64,000 nucleotides of DNA from Sulfuricella denitrificans (GCA_002632355.1 NSJJ01000005.1:1-64000); one strand, 5' to 3'. Shown: positions 56,814 to 64,000, counted from the stretch's first letter. Numbers and translations: made by a program. The notes: generated from the sequence alone by a model not told the origin.

Positions 56814-57931
56814 GCGCGCTGGCACCCTACGCCGCCGATTCCGCGCACACGCGCGGGCGCCGGCAGCATGAGCCGACGCCGCCCGGGCGCAGCGATTTCG
56901 AGCGCGACCGCGACCGCATCATCCACTCCACCGCTTTCCGCCGCCTGGAATACAAGACCCAGGTGTTCGTCAACCACGAGGGTGACCTGTTCCGCACCCG
57001 CCTGACCCATAGCATCGAAGTCGCGCAGATCGGCCGCACCATTGCACGCAACCTGCAGCTCAACGAGGTGCTGGTCGAAGCCATCGCCCTGGCTCATGAC
57101 CTGGGCCACACTCCATTCGGTCATGCCGGCCAGGACGAACTCAATGCCTGCATGAAGCAACACGGCGGTTTCGAGCACAACCTGCAGTCGCTGCGGGTGG
57201 TGGATTTGCTGGAGGAGCGTTACGCTGAATTCGACGGCCTCAACCTGTGCTTCGAAACCCGCGAAGGCATCCTCAAGCACTGCTCCCTGCCCAACGCCAG
57301 GACGATGGGAGACGTGGGCGAGCGTTTCCTGCTGGACCAGCGCCCCAGCCTGGAAGCCCAGGTCACCAATCTGGCGGACGAAATCGCCTACAACAACCAC
57401 GACGTGGATGACGGCCTGCGCTCCGGCCTGATCACGCTGGAACAGCTCTCCAATACCAGCCTGTTTGCCCGCCACCTCGCCATGACGCAGGAAAAGCATG
57501 CCGGTCTCGACGGGCGGCGGCTGATTCATGAAACCGTGCGGCGCATGATCAACACCCTGGTGATGGACCTGATCGAGCAAAGCTCCAGCAACATCCGCGC
57601 CATCGCACCCGCCAGCATCGATGATGTGCGTCACGCCCCTCCCCTGATCGCTTTCAGCCCTGCGCTGGTCAACGAGCAACGCGAACTGAAGCAGTTCCTG
57701 CGCGAGCACCTCTACCGCCACTATCAGGTGAACCGCATGAGCATGAAGACGCGCCGCATCGTGCGCGAACTCTTCAATATCTTCTTTGAAATGCCGTCCC
57801 TGCTACCCCCGCAATATCAGGAAAAAGCCACCACCGACAAGGCGCGCACCATTGCCGACTACATTGCCGGCATGACCGACCGCTATGCCTACCGCGAGCA
57901 CCGGAGACTATTCGCGATCGAAGAAATATAA
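56810..57931 (+). CDS. dgt: Deoxyguanosinetriphosphate triphosphohydrolase-like protein
   Basis: 373-aa HD-domain enzyme. I chose ATG 56810 at the aroKB stop (ATGA). Metal ligands in [13 protein letters not shown], and [13 protein letters not shown]. Hydrolyses dNTPs to nucleosides and triphosphate. This matches the shorter dgt-like form common in non-enteric bacteria. Confidence 0.94.
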   Translation: MSALAPYAADSAHTRGRRQHEPTPPGRSDFERDRDRIIHSTAFRRLEYKTQVFVNHEGDLFRTRLTHSIEVAQIGRTIARNLQLNEVLVEAIALAHDLGHTPFGHAGQDELNACMKQHGGFEHNLQSLRVVDLLEERYAEFDGLNLCFETREGILKHCSLPNARTMGDVGERFLLDQRPSLEAQVTNLADEIAYNNHDVDDGLRSGLITLEQLSNTSLFARHLAMTQEKHAGLDGRRLIHETVRRMINTLVMDLIEQSSSNIRAIAPASIDDVRHAPPLIAFSPALVNEQRELKQFLREHLYRHYQVNRMSMKTRRIVRELFNIFFEMPSLLPPQYQEKATTDKARTIADYIAGMTDRYAYREHRRLFAIEEI

Positions 57932-58339
57932 ATGATGAAACTTCTTGCAAGCGCGCTGCTGCTGGTTTCGATACCCGCCGCCAGCGCCGGGCAGGTGCTC
58001 TGTCATTACACTTATGGCGGTGAGACAAGAATTCTGGCCGTCCAAGCCGTGAAATCACCCTATGCGGTCAGGGGAGTCAAAGTAGGGTCGTATTTCCAGT
58101 TCCGCCCTGTCTTTCAATCCGAGCCCGCCGACCAGGCAGCCATCAAAATTTACACTTATGTCGAGCGGGATGAAGGCCCGACGCTGATTCACCAGTCCAG
58201 TTTTCCCTATCCCCTCCTGCAGAACAGCGCAGCCAGCCCCTATGGTTTCAGCGGCTTGCATCGCGTCTACGAACCGGCACGAGACGGCGAGTTACAGTAC
58301 TGGTGCGAGATGGATGCGGGAACAGAGGCCAGGCAATGA
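57932..58339 (+). CDS. Small exported protein of unknown function
   Basis: 135 aa. A clear signal peptide (MMKLLASALLLVSIPAASA) directs export. The mature part has two cysteines (VLCHY near its start, WCEM near its end), which could form a disulfide. It starts directly at the dgt stop and overlaps the CapA-like gene by ATGA. Family not recognised. Confidence 0.75.
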   Translation: MMKLLASALLLVSIPAASAGQVLCHYTYGGETRILAVQAVKSPYAVRGVKVGSYFQFRPVFQSEPADQAAIKIYTYVERDEGPTLIHQSSFPYPLLQNSAASPYGFSGLHRVYEPARDGELQYWCEMDAGTEARQ

Positions 58340-59331
58340 GCCTGCTCCAGATCAGCAGGCGCTGGTGCCAGCATGCATTAACCGCTTTTTTGCTCATGGC
58401 TGGCCAGGCCATGGCTGACCCGGTCCGTCTGATATTCGTCGGCGACATCATGCTTGACGACGGACCAGGACGAACGATCCAGTCAGGACGCGACCCGCTG
58501 GCTGACTTCGCAGCCACGCTGGCTCAGGCTGACATCACGATAGGCAACCTGGAATGCCCGATTGCCACCACCGGTCAGCCGCTGGAGAGCAAGATTGTTT
58601 CCTTTCGCGCCCATCCCCGCGTGCTATCCATCCTCAAGGGGCGCTTCAACGCCCTGAGCGTCGCCAACAATCACTCCGGAGACTATGGCAAGGATGCTTT
58701 CCTCGAAACCCTGACGCTGCTCGAGCAACACAGCCTGCCCTACTTTGGCGGCGGTCGCAATCTGGCTGCCGCCCATGCCCCTTTGTGGATTGAACGTCAG
58801 GGAATGCGCATCGCCCTTCTCGGCTACAACGAATTCAAGCCCCGTTCCTTCGAGGCCGGGCCGGACTGGGCCGGCATCGCCTGGAGCGAAGACAGCCAGG
58901 TCGTGGCAGACATCCGCGCCGCCCGTGCCGCCGGCGCAGACCTGGTCATTCCCTTCATGCACTGGGGCTGGGAGCGCGAGCGGCAAGCCGACGCACGCCA
59001 GCGCCAGTTGGCGCGGAAAATGATTGACGCCGGAGCAGGCATGGTGATCGGCAGCCATCCCCACGTAACCCAGGGAGTGGAATACTACAAAGGCAAACTC
59101 ATCGTCTACAGCCTGGGGAATTTTGTCTTCGACGGCTTTGATCCACCCGAACCCGCCGAAACCAGGAAAGGCTGGCTGTTACGCCTGAGCGTGAATCGCA
59201 ACGGCGTAGCCAGCTGGGATACCCTGGTCGCACAAATGGATCAGGAAGGCACCCCGCATCCCGTTCCCGGCGCCATGTCACCCTGCGGGAAAACGGGTGA
59301 AACGGTAGTCAGCCTGTGTAAAAACCCATAA
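58336..59331 (+). CDS. CapA-family metallophosphatase-like exported protein
   Basis: 331 aa from the ATGA overlap. A signal peptide (about 1-27) precedes the CapA/PgsA fold: FVGDIMLDD, GNLECPI, ANNHSGDYG, GSHPHVTQG, SLGNFVFDG, which bind metal as in calcineurin-like phosphatases. Relatives take part in poly-gamma-glutamate or capsule export, but no synthase is adjacent. The last 15 codons lie in the 259-bp direct repeat, so a copy of its tail exists at 61764-61807. Confidence 0.88.
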   Translation: MSLLQISRRWCQHALTAFLLMAGQAMADPVRLIFVGDIMLDDGPGRTIQSGRDPLADFAATLAQADITIGNLECPIATTGQPLESKIVSFRAHPRVLSILKGRFNALSVANNHSGDYGKDAFLETLTLLEQHSLPYFGGGRNLAAAHAPLWIERQGMRIALLGYNEFKPRSFEAGPDWAGIAWSEDSQVVADIRAARAAGADLVIPFMHWGWERERQADARQRQLARKMIDAGAGMVIGSHPHVTQGVEYYKGKLIVYSLGNFVFDGFDPPEPAETRKGWLLRLSVNRNGVASWDTLVAQMDQEGTPHPVPGAMSPCGKTGETVVSLCKNP

Positions 59332-59546
59332 GGCCGTTCGGCTTGAATCAGCGCGTCATCTTCAGATAGCCGCCAACCTCGGCGACCTGTGACTCATCCA
59401 GGCTGGTTGAGGTTGTCGATCCTATCGCCATGCGCTCGTCTACGCTCCACGCCTGACTGGTGCTGCTGGTCGATCCTGCCAGGGATTGCTCGCGCAGCTT
59501 GCCGAAACGCGCATCGACCGGAGAGTCGAAAGAATTGTCCAGCAAG
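59288..59546. repeat. 259-bp direct repeat, copy 1
   Basis: Identical base for base to 61764-62022. It covers the 3' end of the CapA-like gene (to 59331), a 16-bp gap and the last 66 codons of the convergent prepilin gene. In this copy the prepilin part is a dead fragment, because the upstream part of that gene is missing. Confidence 0.96.
59348..59546 (-). pseudogene. 3' fragment of the prepilin gene
   Basis: Encodes only the C-terminal ~65 residues (from LDNSFDSPVDARFG to the stop) of the prepilin at 61824-62561, with identical sequence. No prepilin start, signal or binding site remains on its 5' side. Confidence 0.9.
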
Positions 59547-59630
59547 GTGTGCAACGATTTTCTTGACAATGGCATCTGTTACAGGATAATCACATCCACT
59601 TTTATTAAACAGTTGTTGAGTCGCGCCCAT
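59547..59630 (-). pseudogene. Truncated 5' end of an unknown gene
   Basis: ATG 59630 has AGGAG 7 bp upstream, an unusually good site for this region. The first 28 codons read MGATQQLFNKSGCDYPVTDA and onward with normal composition, then stop making sense exactly where repeat copy 1 begins. I infer a real gene cut by the rearrangement; its family is not recognised. Confidence 0.55.
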
Positions 59631-59696
59631 GCCGTTACTCCTGAAAATGACAAGAGTAAACTCCGCCTTGCGCGAAATTCTCAGAAAAATGGCGAA

Positions 59697-59720
59697 AAAG
59701 GGGACGCTACACTATTATTA
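59697..59720 (+). repeat. REP-like element, copy A (diverged)
   Basis: AAAGGGGACGCTACACTATT followed by ATTA. It differs from the consensus AAAGGGGACGCTACCCTATT at one base. Confidence 0.85.
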
Positions 59721-59728
59721 CTTGGTGG

Positions 59729-59824
59729 AAAAGGGGACGCTACCCTATTTTTACTCATCCTCGATAACCTTTTTGGGTCGGCCTTGGGGGCGAAATTCCC
59801 AACAATAGGGTTGCGTCCCCTTTT
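59729..59824. mobile_element. Non-autonomous REPIN-like element with RAYT tail
   Basis: A 96-bp unit bounded by inverted REP copies: AAAAGGGGACGCTACCCTATT at 59729-59749 (copy B) and its complement with one mismatch at 59804-59824 (copy C). Between them, on the minus strand, are the last 15 codons of a transposase ([15 protein letters not shown], 59754-59798), nearly the same as the end of the intact RAYT at 60702-61385. It looks like an internal-deletion derivative. Confidence 0.8.
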
Positions 59825-59836
59825 CCACCGACTGGG

Positions 59837-60210
59837 AGGTACACCACAAGCGATCCCATCGGGCTCGATGGCGGGGCAAACCGGTATGCCTATGTGGATG
59901 GGAATCCGCTGAAATTCGCAGATTCCAATGGGTTGAAAGTTGTCCCTTGTCCAGAGGGCTTACCTCCGGGAGCAATATGTCAGAAAGATGGGCCAGACCC
60001 TGCGGATCCGAATTTCCAAAATGCGCCGATGCGAATTGCGGGGCTGGGTTGCCACCTTTGCCCCCTGAGGATCCATGCGTCGAGAGTTGCAAGTCTGATC
60101 CGTTGATAAAGCCAAGTTGTTTCGCAATAGGACAAATGGCTCGTGTTGCATTTGGAATACCCGGCTTTCTAGTGTCAGGGGGCTGTAATCTCGCGGACTT
60201 ATATCAATAA
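59837..60210 (+). pseudogene. RHS-protein C-terminal shard with frameshift
   Basis: [20 protein letters not shown] followed by [13 protein letters not shown] is the conserved end of an RHS repeat core. The variable tail continues to about DPADPNF near 60016. There the frame must shift to keep a plausible tail ([20 protein letters not shown], then VESCK and a hydrophobic end) to TAA 60210. It has no 5' part: the repeat core, export signal and start are missing. Confidence 0.75.
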
Positions 60211-60218
60211 GTTCAACA

Positions 60219-60617
60219 ATGCCGGAAAAAGAAAAAATCATGTCCAGCAAATTAACAAAGACTTTCTGCCCGGATTTGGGAATTTCGAGGCTATCGGTTT
60301 CTGCGATATCCTTCTACCAACAGAAATTGTCACCACATAAGGGGTGGTGCTGCGCATATAGAGCGCTTACCGGAGAAGAATCGTGCTCTGAATATGCAAA
60401 ACTTAGGATCGAGCATATGGGTTTTTTTGCTGCCATCCCATCGGTTTTTGAACGATTAAGGGCTTGCGGCCACGCGCACGTGGCCTTGATGCAGCAAAGC
60501 AAAGCGGGAAAAGGAAAGGGATCAAGAAAAAATAAAACTTATGTGGATGGGGCAAAAACGGACGTCGCAGCAGAGGCATGTTGTGCGGGGTGCAATTTGT
60601 TATCTTGGCTAAAGTGA
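60219..60617 (+). CDS. YidD-like protein next to the RHS shard
   Basis: 132 aa (ATG 60240 is an alternative start). The centre matches the YidD/DUF37 pattern: SAISFYQQKLSPHKGWCCAY, then ALTGEESCSEYAKLRI and RLRACGHA. The cysteines are spaced more widely than in canonical YidD (C-x10-CS). A basic linker and a Cys-rich tail (ACCAGCNLLSW) follow. It starts 8 bp after the RHS frame ends, so it was probably linked to the RHS tail. Function is unknown; immunity or membrane-insertion roles are guesses. Confidence 0.7.
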   Translation: MPEKEKIMSSKLTKTFCPDLGISRLSVSAISFYQQKLSPHKGWCCAYRALTGEESCSEYAKLRIEHMGFFAAIPSVFERLRACGHAHVALMQQSKAGKGKGSRKNKTYVDGAKTDVAAEACCAGCNLLSWLK

Positions 60618-60662
60618 AAAATGTACGCATGCAAGCTCGCCGCGTTCCAGGACCCGGGGAAT

Positions 60663-61404
60663 AAAGGGGACGCTACCCTATTATTGTGCTAGATTTCTGA
60701 AATGCCCAGACTTTCCAGAACGGTATTTTCCGGTGTTCCACACCACATCACGCAACGCGGCAATAGACGCGAAGATATCTTCTTTTTAGAAGAAGATCGC
60801 ACGGCATATCTGGCATGGCTCAAGGAGTACTGTGAGAAATTCGAAGTTGAAATACTCGCCTATTGCCTCATGACCAATCATATTCACCTGGTTGCAGTTC
60901 CAACAACCGACGATGGTCTGCAGAGAGTGCTCAAGCCACTGCACATGCGGTACGCCCAACGTATCAACCGTGCACGGGGTTGGAAGGGACACCTCTGGCA
61001 AGGGCGTTTTTTTTCTTCGCCTCTGGACGAAACTTATTTGTGGGCGGCGGTGCGATACGTGGAGCGCAACCCTGTGCGTGCCGGGATGGAACAGCACGCC
61101 GAGAATTACCGCTGGTCAAGCGCCGCAGCACATTGCGGCAAACGATTGGACGGGTTACTGAATCCGGAATCTGGCTGGAGCAAGCATTTTTCTGTGGTTG
61201 AAGACTGGTCGGCCTGGCTCTCCGAGGGAGATGAAGCGGAAGAAATCCAGATTTTGAGGCGGAATGTCGATAAAGGACTGCCCTGCGGTTCTGCAGGCTT
61301 TATTGAGAAACTGGGGAGCCAGGCAGGACGCCTGCTGGAATTTCGTCCTCAAGGCCGACCCAAAAAGGTTAACGATAATGAGTAATAGGGTAGCGTCCCC
61401 TTTT
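60663..61404 (+). mobile_element. RAYT transposase unit bounded by inverted REP copies
   Basis: AAAGGGGACGCTACCCTATT at 60663-60682 (copy D) and its exact complement at 61385-61404 (copy E) face each other around the transposase gene. The right copy overlaps its stop codon. This is the layout expected for a REP-associated tyrosine transposase acting on its own REP family. Confidence 0.85.
60702..61385 (+). CDS. REP-associated tyrosine transposase (RAYT, IS200/IS605-like)
   Basis: 227 aa Y1/HUH family. Start MPRLSRTVFSGVPHHITQRG, the HUH motif in MTNHIHLVAVP, then GHLWQGRFFSSPLDE and VRYVERNPVRAGM are family signatures. The basic tail [14 protein letters not shown] probably contacts DNA. The frame is intact, so it may be active. 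It carries out single-strand cutting at REP sequences in characterised relatives. Confidence 0.92.
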   Translation: MPRLSRTVFSGVPHHITQRGNRREDIFFLEEDRTAYLAWLKEYCEKFEVEILAYCLMTNHIHLVAVPTTDDGLQRVLKPLHMRYAQRINRARGWKGHLWQGRFFSSPLDETYLWAAVRYVERNPVRAGMEQHAENYRWSSAAAHCGKRLDGLLNPESGWSKHFSVVEDWSAWLSEGDEAEEIQILRRNVDKGLPCGSAGFIEKLGSQAGRLLEFRPQGRPKKVNDNE

Positions 61405-61469
61405 TTCCGTGCCTTTTTTCCGTGATCGGCATTGCCGGGCTCTTTCCGCCTTTCCCCCAGCCGCCCGGC

Positions 61470-61625
61470 CTACTTTGTCCCCTCATCCGTCACGAACCCG
61501 ATAGGCCGTTTCCTCCCCGGCTCCGGTGGCCGCATCAACTCCCGGATCGCATCGATCAACCCCGCGATCGCCTGATCATGGGAATCCAGCTTGCGCTCGA
61601 CGCGGCTCTCCAGCTCGGCCAGCTT
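61470..61625 (-). pseudogene. C-terminal shard of an ORF6N-type (phage antirepressor-like) protein
   Basis: Minus-strand reading from 61625 gives KLAELESRVERKLDSHDQAI, then AGLIDAIRELMRPPEPGRKR, PIGFVTDEGTK and a stop. The LM-PP-P-x-IGF tail matches what I know of ORF6N-domain proteins. The 5' part is replaced by a REP element (copy F) at its upstream edge. Confidence 0.6.
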
Positions 61626-61630
61626 GTAAT

Positions 61631-61653
61631 AAAGGGGACGCTACCCTATTATT
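61631..61653 (+). repeat. REP-like element, copy F
   Basis: Exact AAAGGGGACGCTACCCTATT followed by ATT. It sits precisely between the ORF6N shard and the RHS YD shard. Confidence 0.9.
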
Positions 61654-61743
61654 CGCACCGGCTTCGGCTACGATGCCCTCAACCGCCTGACCCAAACTTC
61701 CAATGGCGCAACGCCCCTTGTCACTTACGCCTGGGACTGTTAA
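61654..61743 (+). pseudogene. RHS YD-repeat shard
   Basis: Reads RTGFGYDALNRLTQTSNGAT then PLVTYAWDC and a stop. YDALNRL is the core of RHS YD repeats. Only one repeat remains, beginning at a REP copy and ending 20 bp before direct-repeat copy 2. Confidence 0.8.
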
Positions 61744-61763
61744 TCAGCGTGCAAAACCGACCA

Positions 61764-62022
61764 GGAAAACGGGTGAAACGGTAGTCAGCCTGTGTAAAAA
61801 CCCATAAGGCCGTTCGGCTTGAATCAGCGCGTCATCTTCAGATAGCCGCCAACCTCGGCGACCTGTGACTCATCCAGGCTGGTTGAGGTTGTCGATCCTA
61901 TCGCCATGCGCTCGTCTACGCTCCACGCCTGACTGGTGCTGCTGGTCGATCCTGCCAGGGATTGCTCGCGCAGCTTGCCGAAACGCGCATCGACCGGAGA
62001 GTCGAAAGAATTGTCCAGCAAG
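61764..62022. repeat. 259-bp direct repeat, copy 2
   Basis: Identical to 59288-59546. It holds the orphan last 44 bases of the CapA-like gene (61764-61807) and the 3' end of the intact prepilin gene. Outside the repeat the two copies share no sequence: TTTGCC follows here, GTGTGC follows copy 1. Confidence 0.96.
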
Positions 62023-62561
62023 TTTGCCAGCGCCGACGTCATGCTTTTCAGAACCATGACATTGCGCGGGCGGACAAAGTAAGTGCCGGGCACCGCGCCA
62101 GGCTCACTCCAGCTCACATTCTGGAAGCAGATCTGAAGCTCGTGAGGAATGCCGTTGCTATCCTGATAGACGTAGCGATCCTCGGAGCCTTCCGCACGCC
62201 CAGACGGCATTTCGATACCGGCCGCCTGCATGTAACCCCGCAAGGCAAGACCGCACAGCTCAGTCACACCGGCGTTAACCCTGCCTGTCGGGGCGGCCGG
62301 GTTGTCTCCCGGCGGATGCCCGGTGCCGTCGTAGTAGCGATCGTAGGCGATCGCCCAGCCTTGCACATAATCACTGGCGATACGCTGATAGATAGCGTTG
62401 CGATAAACGTCCTTGCCGATCGTCGCAGCACCGATAATCAGCCCGATGATGACCAGAACGATGGTTAACTCGATCAGTGAAAAGCCACCTTGCCGAAGCT
62501 GCGTTAAAAAGACAGGACGGGATATTGAATGATTTTGGGTAATGGGATATTGGCACATCAT
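61824..62561 (-). CDS. Type IV prepilin-like protein
   Basis: 245 aa from ATG 62561. After a 30-residue leader, the class III signal GGFSLIELTIVLVIIGLIIG is complete (cleavage after Gly, Glu at +5), so prepilin peptidase processing is expected. The globular part is soluble with two or three cysteines. It starts 13 bp after the larger prepilin gene. The longer frame to 62645 overlaps that gene and is less likely. Its 3' third is duplicated upstream at 59348. Confidence 0.85.
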   Translation of the reverse strand: MMCQYPITQNHSISRPVFLTQLRQGGFSLIELTIVLVIIGLIIGAATIGKDVYRNAIYQRIASDYVQGWAIAYDRYYDGTGHPPGDNPAAPTGRVNAGVTELCGLALRGYMQAAGIEMPSGRAEGSEDRYVYQDSNGIPHELQICFQNVSWSEPGAVPGTYFVRPRNVMVLKSMTSALANLLDNSFDSPVDARFGKLREQSLAGSTSSTSQAWSVDERMAIGSTTSTSLDESQVAEVGGYLKMTR

Positions 62562-62574
62562 GGTTTGTCCGTAA

Positions 62575-63801
62575 TCAATAAAGTCCGGCAGCGTCAGCAG
62601 CAACTGCATTGCTGTAAACAGATGTTTCCAGCAAGACCGATTCATCGAGCATAGGCTGGAAATCGATTACCGACTGGATAGCTCCCGTCCAGCTGATAAC
62701 CGACGAGATTTCGGTGGCGATGGCCGCGGCTTCTGCGGCAATTGCTATGCCAAGGTCCACCGACGCAAGAACCAGTTCGGCAGACAAGGCACCGGCAGAA
62801 AGCAGCGAATCAGCCATGGCAAACGAGACTGAAGCGGTTGCAGCCAGAATCCCCGCTCCGGCCACAACCACGGCCGAAGTCGCCAACAAGGTGTTGACAA
62901 AAGCTTCTTCTTCCGCCAACTGGAGCTGGCTCTTGTAGTTGACGAAACCGGCATGCATCAAAGCGGCGGCAGTAGCGGCATTGAAATGAGCATGGCCTGC
63001 CGCCGAAAGCTCACCAGCGCAGGCAAGGCGGTCAAATAACTGGCCGAAATCCGCGACCTGTACCACATCATCGTAATTCGTACTGACTGGTTGCCCCGGT
63101 GCGGAAAAATATCCCGCAGTCGTGTTGCTGCCATCGAACAGGTTGCCATCGCCATCGGCATCGCGTGCACCCGGCAGTGCCAGCGCATAGGCAACATTTT
63201 TTATCATTGCCCCACTTGCGTCACGGATATTGAGCGCACCTGAATTAGCAGTACTGGTACCTGCCAGGCGTAATTTATAACAGAAATCCATGCCATTAAT
63301 TTGCCCTAAAGGCGTCTCGGCCGCTGTTGCACTTCCATAATGATAGACAAGCTCTATGGGATGGGGCGGGATAATGGAGGGCGCATAAAGGAGAATCAGC
63401 GTTGGATCGTCCCTCGCAGTAGTCACGAGCGGAAAAAATCGGTCTGCAGCAGTATCCATATTTGCTACCGCGCTGCGGTAAACCCCGTAGCGCACATTCC
63501 TCAGGTCCATGCGTGCCAGCCCGAGCGTCACCAGTGGAAGTCTGCCGACGGCTGCGCCACCGCAATGCTCGAGCCCATCTCCCGTCGCACTGGTGTCCGG
63601 GCATGGCAGGCGATGATTGGCGGCGACGAAGCCCACCAGCGCCTGACTGGCATCGGTCAATATTTGTGGGGCCTCAATTTCAGCGATGCGCTGGCTTGCA
63701 ATACCGCCAAAACGCCACAACAGCACACCCACCAGGCCAAGCAACGTCAAGGCAGTCGCCAGTTCGATCAGCGTATACCCGCGAACTGAGCGAATTATCA
63801 T
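62575..63801 (-). CDS. Large prepilin-like protein with Ala-rich hydrophobic C-terminal region
   Basis: 408 aa. The N-terminus RGYTLIELATALTLLGLVGVLL is a class III prepilin signal. The middle carries a cysteine pair region (CPDTSATGDGLEHC) and repeated Asp/Gly stretches (DADGDGNLFDG) that could bind calcium. Residues about 300-375 are very Ala-rich and hydrophobic, which is unusual for a pseudopilin head. ATGA overlap with the upstream gene. Probably a minor pilin or pseudopilin. Confidence 0.8.
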   Translation of the reverse strand: MIIRSVRGYTLIELATALTLLGLVGVLLWRFGGIASQRIAEIEAPQILTDASQALVGFVAANHRLPCPDTSATGDGLEHCGGAAVGRLPLVTLGLARMDLRNVRYGVYRSAVANMDTAADRFFPLVTTARDDPTLILLYAPSIIPPHPIELVYHYGSATAAETPLGQINGMDFCYKLRLAGTSTANSGALNIRDASGAMIKNVAYALALPGARDADGDGNLFDGSNTTAGYFSAPGQPVSTNYDDVVQVADFGQLFDRLACAGELSAAGHAHFNAATAAALMHAGFVNYKSQLQLAEEEAFVNTLLATSAVVVAGAGILAATASVSFAMADSLLSAGALSAELVLASVDLGIAIAAEAAAIATEISSVISWTGAIQSVIDFQPMLDESVLLETSVYSNAVAADAAGLY

Positions 63802-64000
63802 GGCAGCAGCCCCTGGGCATCCAGCACCTGAGTGCGCCCGGCTGCTGTCACAAAATCGGCCGCTGTCAGTGCTTTAAAGTCAGTCGCGGAAACCTGTTTC
63901 GCTTTTGCCTCAGTAAGCGCGATTTCTGCCTGGACAAGCGCTGCGATAGCCGCTGCCAGGGCTGCATCGGCAAGCACCTGTCCCGTGACAGTTACCACTG
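63798..64000 (-). CDS. 3' end of an Ala-rich gene upstream of the prepilins, partial
   Basis: The frame runs open to the window edge, so the start is outside. The visible 67 codons are Ala-rich and helical (LADAALAAAIAALVQAEIAL, then TEAKAKQVSATDFKAL). The stop overlaps the prepilin ATG, so it is the previous gene of the operon. It may be another pilin-like protein; family not identified. Confidence 0.65.
   Translation of the reverse strand, partial: VVTVTGQVLADAALAAAIAALVQAEIALTEAKAKQVSATDFKALTAADFVTAAGRTQVLDAQGLLP

Noticed and set aside
59751-60092. 113-codon minus-strand frame ending in [14 protein letters not shown]
   Set aside because: Only the last 15 codons are transposase remnant; the rest is antisense to the RHS shard.
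61422-61784. 120-codon plus-strand frame, Pro/Arg-rich
   Set aside because: It is the complement of the ORF6N shard run into other sequence, with no binding site.
59288-62022. The 259-bp repeats as a transposon target duplication
   Set aside because: Far longer than known target duplications, and the RAYT family does not make them; recombination fits better.

Overview
The window looks like chromosomal DNA of a betaproteobacterium. The evidence is a moderately GC-rich genome, a Gram-negative division and cell-wall (dcw) cluster, a DAP-type MurE, a cytochrome bc1 operon linked to sspA/sspB, and several c-di-GMP and stress-signalling genes. A Sulfuricella/Gallionella/Nitrosomonadales-like host is my impression from gene content; the sequence alone does not prove the genus.

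Layout. 1-2199: 3' part of a membrane-anchored Ser/Thr kinase. 2205-4606 (minus): trpGDC, without trpE. 4607-8239: an AT-rich gap, an orphan MerR regulator with a mer-type operator, then an EAL phosphodiesterase and a soluble chemoreceptor that both end in zinc-binding CZB domains. 8331-12068 (minus): metH. 12144-14281: rhodanese, small proteins and a VIT/CCC1 transporter. 14347-17643: a four-gene stressosome-like module headed by a diguanylate cyclase. 17675-24862 (minus): comM, a CHASE2 adenylate cyclase and a FecR/TPR/beta-barrel protein. 25121-29001 (minus): tRNA-Thr, sspB, sspA and the bc1 complex genes (petABC). 29082-32033 (minus): mobA, tcdA, a CDF transporter and tatD. 32128-37192: an S24-like protein, an acyltransferase, mutY and an AsmA-family gene.

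37471-55096 is a complete dcw operon (mraZ, rsmH, ftsL, ftsI, murE, murF, mraY, murD, ftsW, murG, murC, murB, ddl, ftsQ, ftsA, ftsZ). It begins at a promoter overlapping four MraZ boxes, runs mostly through overlapping start/stop codons and ends at a hairpin. Together these genes make the peptidoglycan precursor and the septal division machine. It is followed by a fused aroK-aroB gene, dgt, a small exported protein and a CapA-like protein.

The last 4.7 kb is accessory. Two identical 259-bp direct repeats (59288-59546 and 61764-62022) bracket a 2.2-kb mosaic insert. The insert holds a REP-associated tyrosine transposase (RAYT), six copies of its REP-like 20-mer, two RHS shards, a YidD-like gene, an ORF6N-protein shard and a gene 5' end. 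The repeats cover the junction of the CapA gene with a convergent prepilin operon, so the prepilin 3' end exists twice.

The most unusual signals are the RAYT mosaic with its long repeats, the compact stressosome/c-di-GMP module, the paired CZB sensors behind an orphan MerR, the heptanucleotide repeats that run into murF and murB, and the AroK-AroB fusion.
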